Below are positions 11,546 through 21,922 of a DNA stretch of 64,000 bases, in pieces (the first letter of the stretch is position 1; every line of letters begins with the position of its first letter). The stretch is from Siphonodentalium dalli. Lineage: Eukaryota > Mollusca > Scaphopoda > Gadilida > Siphonodentaliidae. Below the pieces are notes generated by a model. It was given only the letters and a program-made list of their open reading frames with translations, was not told the DNA's origin and made no database searches. The position numbers and the translations under genes are program-made. The stretch spans positions 113,971,546 to 114,035,545 of the forward strand of contig CP136068.1 in the NCBI GenBank assembly GCA_032622095.1, in the 5' to 3' direction.

Positions 11546-12652
11546 ACCACCATCAGCACCATCAATATCATCACCATCATCATAATCATCATCATGACCA
11601 TCATCAACCATCATTTTCATCATCGCCATCATGATCATCACCATTACAATGACCACAACACATCATCACCATAAGCATCATCACCATCATCAGCACCATC
11701 AATTTCATCAGCATCATCGCCATCATCATCATCAGTATGCTCATCAGCATGACCATTATCCACCATCATTATCATCATCATCATCACCATTACAATCGAT
11801 GACCATCACACATCATCACCATACGCATCATCACCATCATCAGCACCATCATTATCATCAGCATCATGATCACAATCAGCATCACAATCATCAGCATGAC
11901 CATCAATATCATCATCTGATCATCATCATCACGACCAGCATGACAATCATCAGCATGACCATCATCCACCATCATGATCATCCTCTGATCATCATCATCA
12001 CGATCATCATCACAATCATCAGCATGACCATCATCCACCATCAATATCATCATCTGATCATCATCATCACGATCATCAGCATGACCATCATCCACCATCA
12101 ATATCATCACCACCAACATCCACCATCATCATCCACCATCATTACCATCATCATCCACCATCATCACGATCAGCATCAGCTTGACCATCATCCACCATCA
12201 TCATCCACCCATCATTACCATCATCATCCACCATCATCACGATCAGCATCAGCTTGACCATCATCCACCATCAGTATCATCATCAGTATCATCATCGCCA
12301 TTACAACGACCACCTTACATCATCACAATAAGCATCATCACCACAATCATCGGTATGACCATCATCCACCATCACCATGACCATCATCCACCATCATCAT
12401 GACCATCATCCACCATCATCCACCATCATCATGACCATCATCCACCATCATCCACCATCATCCACCATCATCATGACCATCATCCACCATCATCCACCAT
12501 CATCCACCATCATCCACCATCATCATGACCATCATCCACCATCATCCACCATCATCCACCATCATCATGACCATCATCCACCATCATCATCATCATCGCG
12601 ATCATGATCATCAGCATTATATACAATGACCACCTTACATCATCACCATCGT
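11546..12652. repeat. Degenerate CAT/GAC minisatellite right of the gap
   Basis: Continuation of the CAT-rich array with a different texture: ATCATCAGCATGACC and CATCATCACGATCA units of about 30-45 bp, then ATGACCATCATCCACC units at 12360-12595. The change of unit across the gap shows local homogenisation of separate subfamilies. Confidence 0.85.
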
Positions 12653-12831
12653 CATTATTCAAATAATAATACAGGCAGTTTTTTTTAATCAGTATGAGAG
12701 AACTATTATTCCGTACACATCGACGTTGAATGCTACAAAATAGTTAAGTATTCCGTGTGATCACCACATTATAAACATTAACCACACAACGCAGTAACCA
12801 TGATGATATTCCGTAATCTAGGTTGACTCAC

Positions 12832-12880
12832 TCGGCATGCTCCGTAGCGATAGTTCCAGCCCATGTTCATCAAACCAGCC
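12832..12880 (-). pseudogene. Decayed partial copy of ABCB exon 4 end
   Basis: Read on the minus strand, GGCTGGTTTGATGAACATGG and CTGGAACTATCGCTAC, ending with a GTGAGT donor, match the last 49 bases of exon 4 with few differences. One base is missing relative to exon 4 (after the GAACAT), so the frame breaks. Upstream sequence coding the rest of exon 4 is gone. A family B palindrome follows about 60 bp upstream, as one does at real exon 4, so the pair looks like a segmental duplication including exon and MITE. Confidence 0.75.
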
Positions 12881-12940
12881 GCACTATTTTGTTACACCGA
12901 TTTACATGTTTTATTGGAGTTGTTATGTACACTGAGAATA

Positions 12941-13587
12941 CAGTAATGCCCTAATTAATCGACTCCTTTAACCACAGCAGAATAATGTGTAACTTTTCAG
13001 GATTTAGTCGGAAATATGGCTTGTTGCCGCCGAGAGCTTTCCGATGAATGGCAACAAGCCATATTTCCAACTAAATCCTGAAAAGTTACCCATAATTCTG
13101 CTGTGCCCTTTACCCAACAAACCGACCAAAAACGCCCAAATAAAGCTTCAACAGCCTAAAATAACTTCGGTCTGTCTCAATACAAATATGGATATCATTG
13201 GAACCGGTTCATTGACCACATTGTGATGGTTACAGTTATGCCCTGTGCCAATGCAATCTCTTATATATGCGAGTCGACCATAGGTCGCCTCGCATATATA
13301 AGAGAATGCATTGGCCTAAAAAAAAAATCATTTTTTATCACTTTTTACCATTATTTCTTACATTCTTTAACAATTTAAAACAAAATTCTTACATTTTTTA
13401 ACAATTTATATAATATTTTTCTACATTCTTTGACAATTTTATCATTTTTAATATGTTTTAAGCCAATGCATATTCTCATATATGCGAGGTGACCTATGGT
13501 CGACTCGCATATATAAGAGAATGCATTGGCACAGGGCCGTTCTGATGGGTAAAGGGTTAAAGGAGTTGATTAATTAGGCCATTACTG
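12941..13587. mobile_element. Family B palindromic TA element, copy 2, split by a family A insertion
   Basis: Begins CAGTAATGCCCTAATTAATC and ends with AGGCCATTACTG before TA. The two arms are separated by the family A element at 13106-13556. The insertion point is the TTAA in the arm sequence CCTTAACCACAG that is intact in copies 1 and 3. Confidence 0.85.
13106..13556. mobile_element. Family A TTAA element, copy 2 (nested in family B)
   Basis: Ends CCCTTTACCC... and ...GGGTAAAGGG. It has both hairpins (about 13247-13315 and 13462-13532). TTAA remains on the right (13557-13560) but on the left the flank reads CTGCTGTG directly before CCCTTT, so the left TTAA has been lost. Confidence 0.85.
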
Positions 13588-13599
13588 TATGTAGATTCA

Positions 13600-14040
13600 G
13601 GTCAATATGACTAACTTAGGGTTAGTCACAAGCATTTGGGGTCACTTTGACTAACCCACACCTTTCACTGAAAGGCTTTCAGTGAGTCATTATGACTATG
13701 ACTAACTCTGGTGTTAGTCATAGTGACTAAGTTACACCAAGTATAATTCCAATTGCAACACTGCCTTCAATTGTGCTTAATATTCATTGCTAAATATTCA
13801 ATTTCCATTGTATCGCAGTTCTATTAGATCTATAATTGAATGCAATGCAGTATAATTGTCTAATTAGTTGTTTTGACTAATCATTCCTTAGTCGTTATGA
13901 CTAACACCACCCTTGTCATTGTGACTAATTCTCTGCCTTAGTCATCATGTCTAAGCCAAAGATAGTCATCCTGTGGATAAACAGTTGACTAACCTGTTAT
14001 TCATATTGACTAACTTTTGTTTTCTTCATTGTATACATGT
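13600..14040. repeat. Cluster of TGACTAA / TTAGTCA motifs
   Basis: In about 430 bp directly 3' of exon 4 (in intron 4) the heptamer TGACTAA or its complement occurs around a dozen times in both orientations, for example near 13610, 13622, 13646, 13712, 13727, 13873, 13900, 13923 and 14003, with irregular spacing. It is not a clean tandem repeat. The motif resembles AP-1-type half sites and, as GACTAAC, the metazoan branch-point consensus. No function is shown. Confidence 0.6.
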
Positions 14041-14066
14041 ATTCCATCATTCCATGGTTTACTCAC

Positions 14067-14366
14067 TCGGAATGCTCGGTCGCGATAGTTCCAGCCCTAT
14101 GCTCATCAAACCAGCCTATATCCTGCCGCAGTAAGGACCGGAAGTACTCCCTCCTTATCCTTATATCACGCCGCTCACAGTTCAGCTCCCAGCAGTAGTT
14201 CTCCACAATCCCTGTGAGGAAAGCGATGACACCCAGTATGTAGAAGTATATAACCAGCTCGCCGACCTGGTCCGTTAGAGGGGCGATATTTTCCGCAGTA
14301 TTTGTACTGTTAGATGTGTAGCTCTCTGTCGTAAAAAGCACGTGTGGGATGGAGGTGTCGTTCGGC
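14067..14366 (-). CDS. ABCB1-like: ABCB transporter exon 4 (extracellular loop 1, TM2, loop to coupling helix)
   Basis: A 300-nt exon, acceptor CGTTTGTAG before 14366, donor GTGAGTAA after 14067. Its first base closes the Arg codon of exon 3 and its last two bases (GA) are completed by exon 5. The peptide opens with PNDTSIPHVLFTTESYTSNS, a Ser/Thr-rich first extracellular loop with NDT and NST sequons. It continues with the hydrophobic TM2 ending GVIAFLTGIVENYCWEL and then REYFRSLLRQDIGWFDEHRA. The motif R-x-x-(F/L)...R-Q-(D/E)-IGWFD is diagnostic for ABCB transporters. Glycosylation in this loop is known for P-glycoprotein. Ala-Gly-Thr replaces the usual GEL after the WFD motif. Confidence 0.95.
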
Positions 14367-14384
14367 CTACAAACGTGTGAAGTA

Positions 14385-14602
14385 CAGTAATGCTCTAAAT
14401 AATCGACTCCTTAACCACAGCAGAATTATGGGTAATTTTTCACGATTGAGCCAGAAATATGTCTTGTTGCCATTCATCGGAAAGCTCTCGAGGAGAGCTT
14501 AATCCGATGAATGACAACAAGCCATAACATTTCCGGCTAAATCCTGAAAAATTACCCATAATTCTGCTGTGGTTAAGGAGTTGATTACTTAGGGCATTAA
14601 TG
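14385..14602. mobile_element. Family B palindromic TA element, copy 3
   Basis: A 218-bp near-perfect palindrome from CAGTAATGCTCTAAATAATC to its complement, flanked by TA. It lies only 18 bp upstream of the exon 4 acceptor in transcript direction, so the usual branch-point distance falls inside the element. Confidence 0.88.
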
Positions 14603-14966
14603 TACATTAAAGTGATGCGAAACTCTCTGCTGACCAAATGCAATACAGAATGACAAATAAATAGAAATGGCATAAAATATTCGTGTCAATGTTTTTTGGT
14701 GGCGATTTTCAGTGATATATATATATAAAGTATTACAAATGTATGATGGCCTGGATATTATGTAAAGTTATGCTATAGTATCTAGTTACTAATTAATTAT
14801 TATATATAGAGTATTACATATATATTCATTCAGCATTTCGCTGATACATTTAGGGATAAATAAATGGTTCAGGTGATCTAATATATCATTCAGGCGAAGT
14901 ATCGTCGAACATTTTAACAATGGTATGAATGAATTTACATAGACGTCGTATTTGACATGGGATTAA

Positions 14967-15403
14967 CCCTTTACCCAACAAAGCGGCCAAAAACGCCCAA
15001 ATAAAGCTTCAACAGCCTAAAATATCTTCGGTCTGTCTCAATAACACCATACAAATATGGATATCATTGGAACCGGTTCATTGACCACATTGTGATGGTT
15101 ACAGTTATGCCCTGTGCCAATGCATTTTCTTATATATGCGAGTCGACCATAGGTTGCCTCGCATATATAAGAGAATGCATTGGCCTAAAAAAACAATTTT
15201 TTTACCATTTTTTCTTACATTCTTTAACAATTTTATAATTTTTTCTTACATTTTTTATAATATTTTTCTACATTCTTTGACAATTTTATCATTTTTAATA
15301 TGTGCTAAGCCAATGCATTCTCTTATATATGCGAGGCGACCTATGGTCGACTCGCATATATAAGAGAATGCATTGGCACAGGGCCGTTCTTTTGGGTAAA
15401 GGG
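14967..15403. mobile_element. Family A TTAA element, copy 3
   Basis: TTAA at 14963-14966 and 15404-15407 flank CCCTTTACCCAACA ends. Both hairpins are present (about 15115-15183 and 15309-15376). The longer spacer between the hairpins carries a duplicated TTCTTACATT segment compared with copy 1. Confidence 0.88.
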
Positions 15404-15720
15404 TTAAGGGATACATTTAAAAATTTGTGTGGAGTCCAGGCTTGAAATTTATGTAGTATTAGTATCAATTATTTCAGTGACTTGTTGGCCCAAGTTAGTT
15501 TTGTCTATATTAAATTGTCCAGCACGCAGAATCATATAATACAAGACAATAATGTTGTTCATGGATTTGAGCGATTTCTGGTGCAGTGAATTTGATCTAT
15601 AAAGTATTTCAAACTCAACTATCCCCAAATAGTCAAGATTTTATTCTCATAAATCATACCACGTATGATATAAAGAAATTACATGTATCTATAGACTGAC
15701 AAACACATGAGTCACATTAA

Positions 15721-17738
15721 CCCTTTACCCAACAGAACGGCCCTGTGCCAATGCATTCTCTTATATATGCGAGTCGACCATAGGTCGCCTCGCATATATA
15801 AGAGAATGCATTGGCTTAACACATATTAAAAATGATAAAATTGTCATAAGAATGTAGAAAAATATTATAACGAGAGGCCGATCACGATCGGCAGATGTTA
15901 ACCCATCCCTTGGCGATAGTAAATTACTCTGATCGGAATTATAAATGAGAGTTTTGATGTTGAATTATAGAGTATACTGTTAGGTACTATTATAGACAAT
16001 GCACATAACACAAATTACGGGAATTTATGTGTCACTCACATTTATATAAGAGAATGCACTGGAACAGTATCTGTAATACTGAACCACCACAGCCTTGGGT
16101 TAAATGTGAAAAGGTGACCTGGACATGCAATACTTGATCAAGAGATTCCAATATAATGATAATGTATCAAATTCTACACACAACAGCAATGACGATAAAC
16201 ACCTCACTGCTGACCGATTAATATATGTTATACAGCAGAGCTGTCAATAAATCACAGGCTTATGTTAAATAGGGCAAGGAATTCAAACTAAATTTATTTT
16301 TGAATTTTTTTTATTTTCGAAAAAGAGCCATAAATCAGTTAAAAATTGTCTGATCAAACACATATTCGAACTCGATCTGTCTTTTATGCTGAGAAATTCA
16401 TTTTACAAAATTTGGTTCCGATCAGATAAAAAATGTTTGAGTTATCGCACCATGCGTATAGTGTCTACAGACAAACAGATGGATGGACTAATGACAGTTG
16501 GTCAATCCGGATGTTGACACTTCCATACTATGATATGGGTAAACATAAAAATTAGTCTTTTGTGGGTATTAAAATATAAATATTCCCATCTCCACCAGCA
16601 TGGACATGCATTTGATTTTTTTGTCTGTGAAACACTGGACAAACATGACAAAATATACCTTCTCATAAACCCAGAGTAAGAGTGCAAATTAATGAGATAG
16701 AGCTACAGCCTGTAAGCCAGCCCTCAAAAACATATATCTGGTTACCCCTCACACAAATGTCTAAAAATAACTCTTAAGTATCAATAACTCAGATTTACTG
16801 TTTGTCTCTTACAGAGCTAAATTGATACTGCTGGTAATCAATTAGTTGTCGACTGCTATGGTTATCTGTTCAATTCTTAGTTGAAAAAGGGCCATAACTC
16901 TGGTATAAAATGTTGGATCTAACCCCTATTCAATCTCGATTTGTATTTTGAGTTGAGAAACTCGCATACCAAATTTGGTTCTTATCAGTTGAAAAATGGT
17001 TGATTTATCAAAATATGCAGAAATTCTATGTCAAAGGGCCATAACTCCATTAAAAAATATCGGATCAAACCCATATTCGAACTCGATCTGTATTTTGGTC
17101 CTAGAAACTTGCATACCAAATTTGATTCTGATCAAATAAAAATTTTTTGAGTTATGGTAGCATGCATGAATTCCAAGTCGAAAAAGGGCCATAACTCTGT
17201 AAAAAAAACTCGGATCGAACCCATATTCGAACTCGATCTGTATTTGGTGCTGAGAAATTCATATACAAAATTTGGTTCCGATCAGATAGAAAATATTTCA
17301 GTTAACGCACCATGCGTAAAGTGTCTACAGACAGACAGACAGACAGACGGACGGACGGACGGACTAACGACGAGTGGTCAATCCGGACAACGACACTATG
17401 TTTACCATACTATGGTATGGGTAAACATAAAACTTGTTAAAAAATGTAAGAAAATATTATAAAATTGTTAAAGAATGTAAGAAAAAATGGTAAAAAGTGT
17501 TAAAAAAAGATTGTTTTTAGGCCAATGCATTCTCTTATATATGCGAGGCGACCTATGGTCGACTCGCATATATAAGAGAATGCATTGGCACAGGGCATAA
17601 CTGTAACCATCACAATGTGGTCAATGAACCGGTTCCAATGATATCCATATTTGTATTGTGTTATTGAGACAGACCGAAGATATTTTAGGCTGTTGAAGCT
17701 TTATTTGGGCGTTTTTGGCCGTTTTGTTTGGTAAAGGG
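15721..17738. mobile_element. Family A TTAA element, copy 4, split by a 1.56-kb insertion
   Basis: Left part 15721-15870 and right part from about 17432 to 17738, flanked by TTAA at 15717-15720 and 17739-17742. The order is reversed relative to copy 3. The middle is interrupted by a family C element between two AATATTATAA-type sequences. Both hairpins survive (about 15746-15815 and 17522-17588). Confidence 0.8.
15871..17431. mobile_element. Family C pearl-like element, copy 1 (nested in family A)
   Basis: Begins CGAGAGGCCGATCACGATCG, with a short hairpin CCGATC/GATCGG, and ends in a hairpin with GTTTACCATAC and GTATGGGTAAAC arms. The right half has core units about 147-150 bp apart (GGCCATAACT at about 16889, 17037 and 17187) followed by GACAGACGGACGGACGG. 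A second copy lies at 18907-20110. A similar inner end near 16478-16555 shows that one element has inserted into or been duplicated within another. Confidence 0.75.
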
Positions 17739-17865
17739 TTAAACTAAACAATCATTACTATTATTACATGGAGATTTTAAGGATGATTAACACATCTAAA
17801 CTTAGAACAAGTGTCGGTCCAAATATAAACAAGTACATGCATAGGTCATTTTGGGAGAGAAAAAA

Positions 17866-17985
17866 TATATATCGACTTCTAATATAAAAAATATATATAT
17901 CGACTTCTAATATAAAAAATATATATATAGACTTCTAATATAAAAAATATATATATTGACTTCTAATATAAAAATATATATTAGC
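17866..17985. repeat. AT-rich tandem repeat, about 28-bp unit
   Basis: Four to five units of ATATATCGACTTCTAATATA with poly-A spacers, one variant per unit (CGACTT, AGACTT, TGACTT). Simple local tandem repeat in ABCB intron 3. Confidence 0.75.
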
Positions 17986-17991
17986 TATTAT

Positions 17992-18139
17992 ACAGTTATC
18001 GCATTGTTTCGAGGTTGATACGTGGAATTGTCAACCCGAGGAAGTCAATATTCACAAAGGCCATAGGCCGCGAGGTGAATATTGACTTCCAAGGGCTGAC
18101 AATTCCTCGTGTCAACCAAGAAACAATGCTATAACTGTT
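17992..18139. mobile_element. 148-bp foldback element
   Basis: Arms begin ACAGTTATCGCATTGTTTC and end with the complement GAAACAATGCTATAACTGT. Near-complete self-complementarity is interrupted only near the centre (GGCCATAGGCC). TA lies on the left. Probably a small MITE; only one copy is visible. Confidence 0.65.
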
Positions 18140-18687
18140 TTATTATATGAAACTCGCTTCCATTGGATAAGAACGTAGCTGGGAAAATCCTATTTATATT
18201 CAGGTCTTATAATAAGTTATGTTAACCCCTGAAGTATCTGACGTCACTCAGAACTGTTATTAACATCTTGTTTGATTAATGAGGTGAACATCATTAGATA
18301 TCTCAATTTTTTCGTTATGTTTTAACATAGAAATTGGGAAAGAAACTTATGATCATATAATAAAACTAAATAACAGATGTATTGTATATGATGTATTAAT
18401 ATAAATATACTTATGATTGTTAGCATTCCCCATAGATGTGCGGACCATGACGTGGCCGATATTCCGCACCTCCCCATGCATGGACAGATGTGCACTACAC
18501 AAGGAATGTTAATATTCGAGTTAATATATGTGTATACATGTATGTGTTTTGCATATTACGCATTAATTTGTGTCTTTGCAATAAAGCATTCAATTCAATT
18601 CAGTTAAAATAGCCTGTGGTTTACATGTATATCGATACTGTCGCTGTAGTGATCAAATGAGACCGGGAATCTTTAATTTATTCTCAC

Positions 18688-18824
18688 CTGTTTATACGGG
18701 CATCCTCGATGAACACAGTGGCTATTTTTGCATATACCAGGAAGTTGAGAGGGAATACTACTCCACCAACAATGGATGCCAACGTACCGACAATCATCAA
18801 CAGAACGCTCTGGCAGTCTGCATA
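18688..18824 (-). CDS. ABCB1-like: ABCB transporter exon 3 (TM1)
   Basis: A 137-nt exon, acceptor TAGTTTAAG before 18824, donor GTGAGAAT after 18688. It begins on a codon boundary directly after exon 2 and ends with two bases (AG). The peptide is YADCQSVLLMIVGTLASIVG, then GVVFPLNFLVYAKIATVFIE and DARIN. It matches the TM1 segment of P-glycoproteins (FRYA...D.L.M..GT.AAI.HG...PL....F). It lies 4.3 kb upstream of exon 4 in transcript order and 11.9 kb downstream of exon 2. Start, phase and hydropathy all agree. Confidence 0.92.
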
Positions 18825-18906
18825 CTTAAACTAGACATAAGAGAGAAACGTGAAGCATGTTTAGCATCAACTTTGGAAAACTTGAAACGGAAATTATTCA
18901 TTTAAA

Positions 18907-20110
18907 CGAGAGGCCGATCACGATCGCCAGATGTTAACCCATCCCTTGGCGATAAAAATTTAATATGATCGGATAAATGAGAGTTTTGGTGTTGAATTAT
19001 AGAGTATACTGTTATGTACTATTATAGACAAATGTACAAAACACAAATTATTGGAATTTATGGGTCACTGGAATTTATATAAGAGAATGCACTGATACAG
19101 GATCTGTAATACTAAACCGCCACAGCCAGCAAGCCCGTGGGTTAAATGTGTAGGTGTGACCTGGACATGGAATACTTGGGTTAAGAGAGTCCAATTTAAG
19201 TTTACAATAATAATGTGTCCTAGTATACAGATAAGCAACCTCACCACTGACCCATTAACATCAATTATATAGCAGAGCTGTCAAAAAATCACAGGAATTG
19301 TTTATGTTGAACACTGACCTCTCTATTAAACCAATAACAATTATAATGATATCAGACCATCTGAAGATATAACTCTGCAGCACAGATGTCCAAGTCTACT
19401 GTTAATATCATGTGATGTTTATTGTTGAATCTTTATTTTAAATTAGATACCATAGCCTTCTTTATCAGATTATTTGCACATTGGCATAAGAGACATCAGA
19501 AAATAATATAGCCTTATCAATAGCTAAGTATTTACCAGTACTTTAACAGATTTACAAGTACATAACACAAGATTTTGGACCAATTTAATCACATTTGGTG
19601 TGGTGATTTGGGGTACCCTTGGCAGAGTTATAATGGTGCTAGTTTTTCAAATTTTATTAACTTTAAATTTTTTTTGTATTATTATAAAAGTTAAAAATAA
19701 AAAAAAATTTAAATCGAAAAAGGGTCATACCTCCTTTAAAATAAATCGGATCAAACCCATATTCGAACTAGATCTGTATTTTGGGCTGTGAAACTCACAT
19801 ACCAAATTTGGTTCCAATCAGAAAAAAATGTTTGAGTTATGGCAGAATGCGTAAATTCTAAGTTGAAAAAGGGCCATAACTCTGTAACAAAATCTCGGAT
19901 CAAACCCAAATTCGAATTCGATCTGTATTTTGGACTGAGAAACCCATATACAAAATTTGGTTTCGATCGGATAGAAAATGTTTGAGTTATCGCATTACCC
20001 GTAAAGTGTCTACGGACAGACGGACAGACAGACAGATGGACGAACGACGAGTGGTCAATCCGGGCAACGACACTATGTTTACCATACTATGGTATGGGTA
20101 AACATAAAAA
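18907..20110. mobile_element. Family C pearl-like element, copy 2
   Basis: Starts CGAGAGGCCGATCACGATCG (one mismatch in the small hairpin) and shares with copy 1 the block TGAATTATAGAGTATACTGT and the GAGCTGTCAAxAAATCACAGG region. It then has core units with GGCCATAACTCTGTAA, a GGACAGACGGACAG microsatellite and the GTTTACCATAC end hairpin. It is shorter than copy 1 because it has fewer core units. It lies about 80 bp upstream of exon 3 in intron 2. Confidence 0.75.
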
Positions 20111-20111
20111 T

Positions 20112-21033
20112 TAATAGAGTTTGAGTGTGCTTTATTGAACACACCATTCAATAAAACACACTCAATCTACATTCAATTATTATATTTAAATAGCGTTTCC
20201 GTTATAACTTTCTTCTATACGCAGCTTCTTTTTTTCTTCTGAAAAAATGTGTACAGTTTGGATATTATACCGTGCTGCACTGCGAAATTCTACCAACAAA
20301 TTACCGATCGGTTTGTCCAATCGCCGAACATGATTTAGTGTAACACACGGTTTATATAAATATGTATGTAGCTTCATAATAATGTTGAGCAGTCACACTT
20401 TGGCGAATGGACACATTAATTTTTCATGGTAAAGACTACAGTACTGCATTTTTTTCTTAAGACGCTCGCCGATTTGGCACCAAAATAAACAATATTTCTT
20501 AACTTAATTTTCAGCTGTCAACTATAGTATAAAATTGCCCGAAACGCGTTATTTATCAACATGTTATTCCACGAAATTTGGCCTTATTATCAACACAAAG
20601 CCTCCTGTTTTAGAGTTATCCATCTTCATCCGCAATTTGGTCCGACGGTGAAAATAATAGATTTCAAAAACTGATATATAATACAAATTTAACTCTTGAG
20701 CTTTGATGTGTGGGTTCTTCGACTCGAATCAAATATTTATGAACCCCGAATCCAAATAAATAGTAATTGAGGGGCGCTTAATCAGATTATGCATCTTTAA
20801 AACAAGAATGTAGTTTGAGTGCGCTTTATTGAACACACCATTCAATAAAACACACTCAAACTACATTCAATTATTATATTTATATAGCGTTTCCATTATA
20901 ACTTTCTTCTAAACGCAGCTGTTTTTTTTCTTCTGAAAACTGTCTGCAGTTTTGATATTATAACATGCTGCACTAAACAAAATCTACAAACGAACTACCG
21001 ATCGGGTTGTCCAATCGCCAAACATGATTTAGG
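20112..21033. repeat. Duplicated 220-235-bp segment (P) flanking a reversed family E relic
   Basis: 20117-20345 and 20813-21033 are about 85-90 percent alike. Both open with a hairpin reading GTTTGAGTGTGCTTTATTGA and its complement and end near CCAATCGCCGAACATGATTTAG. Between them (about 20455-20800) is a diverged, reversed family E sequence recognisable by TTCGACTCGAATCAAAT and the TTAATCAGATT end. Confidence 0.6.
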
Positions 21034-21265
21034 GTGGATGCACACATGCATGTAATCTCTGTAAATATCGTGTATCCACAGAATCATGCATATATAAAAC
21101 ATCGAAAGAGTACAAAAGTTCACAATGGATGACGTTCTTTATTACTTACGTTCGGACGTAGATGCTCTTTTTAAGAGACGATCGCGGGGCGTTTGGGCGC
21201 TATTAGACTCGACGAACACTTTTCTCGTTTCTATTAGATGTACATGTATATCGATATTTCAGTAT
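21034..21265. other. Spacer with TATATAAA and a short open frame
   Basis: TATATAAA at about 21089 is followed 30 bp later by an ATG at 21125, opening MDDVLYYLRSDVDALFKRRS and so on until the family A insertion breaks it. I recognise no family and there is no second exon. Probably chance or a relic. Confidence 0.25.
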
Positions 21266-21269
21266 TTAA

Positions 21270-21660
21270 CCCTTTACCCAACAAACCGGCCAAAACCGGC
21301 CAAATAAAGCTTCAACAGCCTAAAATATCTTCGGTCTGTCTCAATAGAACCATACAAATATGGATATCATTGGAACCGGCTCCTTGACCACATTGTGATA
21401 GTTACAGTTATGCCCTGTGCCAATGCATTCTCTTATATATGCGAGTCGACCATAGGTCGCCTCGCATATATAAGAGAATGCATTGGCCTAAAAAAATCTG
21501 TTTTTAACACATTTTACTATTTTTTCTTACATTCTTTAACAATTATATATTTTTTAATGAGTTAAGCCAATGCATTCTCTTATATATGCGAGGCGACCTA
21601 TGGTCGACTCGCATATATAAGAGAATGCATTGGCACAGGGCCCTTCTGTTGGGTAAAGGG
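21270..21660. mobile_element. Family A TTAA element, copy 5
   Basis: TTAA at 21266-21269 and 21661-21664. CCCTTTACCCAACA ends, hairpins at about 21418-21487 and 21563-21632. Very similar to copy 1, sharing the CCGGCCAAAACCGGCC head. Confidence 0.88.
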
Positions 21661-21922
21661 TTAAGAAAATGCAGGACCCGTACGTATTATGCAGTCTAAT
21701 CATCACACGATTTCATCATTTGTTCTGGTTCAAATAATAATGAAATGCCGAACAAGTAACTTTGTCTGCAAACTATTTTATTTAAATTCTCCCTATCGAA
21801 CGCCAACAATTCACAGTGCGCATGACAAACCAACAGAGATTAACATAGACTTCCGCAAAATGGTTCGTCGATACCGGTACTAACGATGCGGGGCGTTTGC
21901 TCGCCCAACAGGAACGTCTTAA

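Noticed and set aside
15717-17742. Terminal repeats of family A considered as a CRISPR-like or LTR array
   Set aside because: Ends are inverted, flanked by TTAA, and there is no spacer array or retroviral coding. These are DNA-transposon MITEs.
20117-20377. Possible gene in the 63-codon minus-strand frame
   Set aside because: It falls in duplicated segment P and is not open in the second copy.
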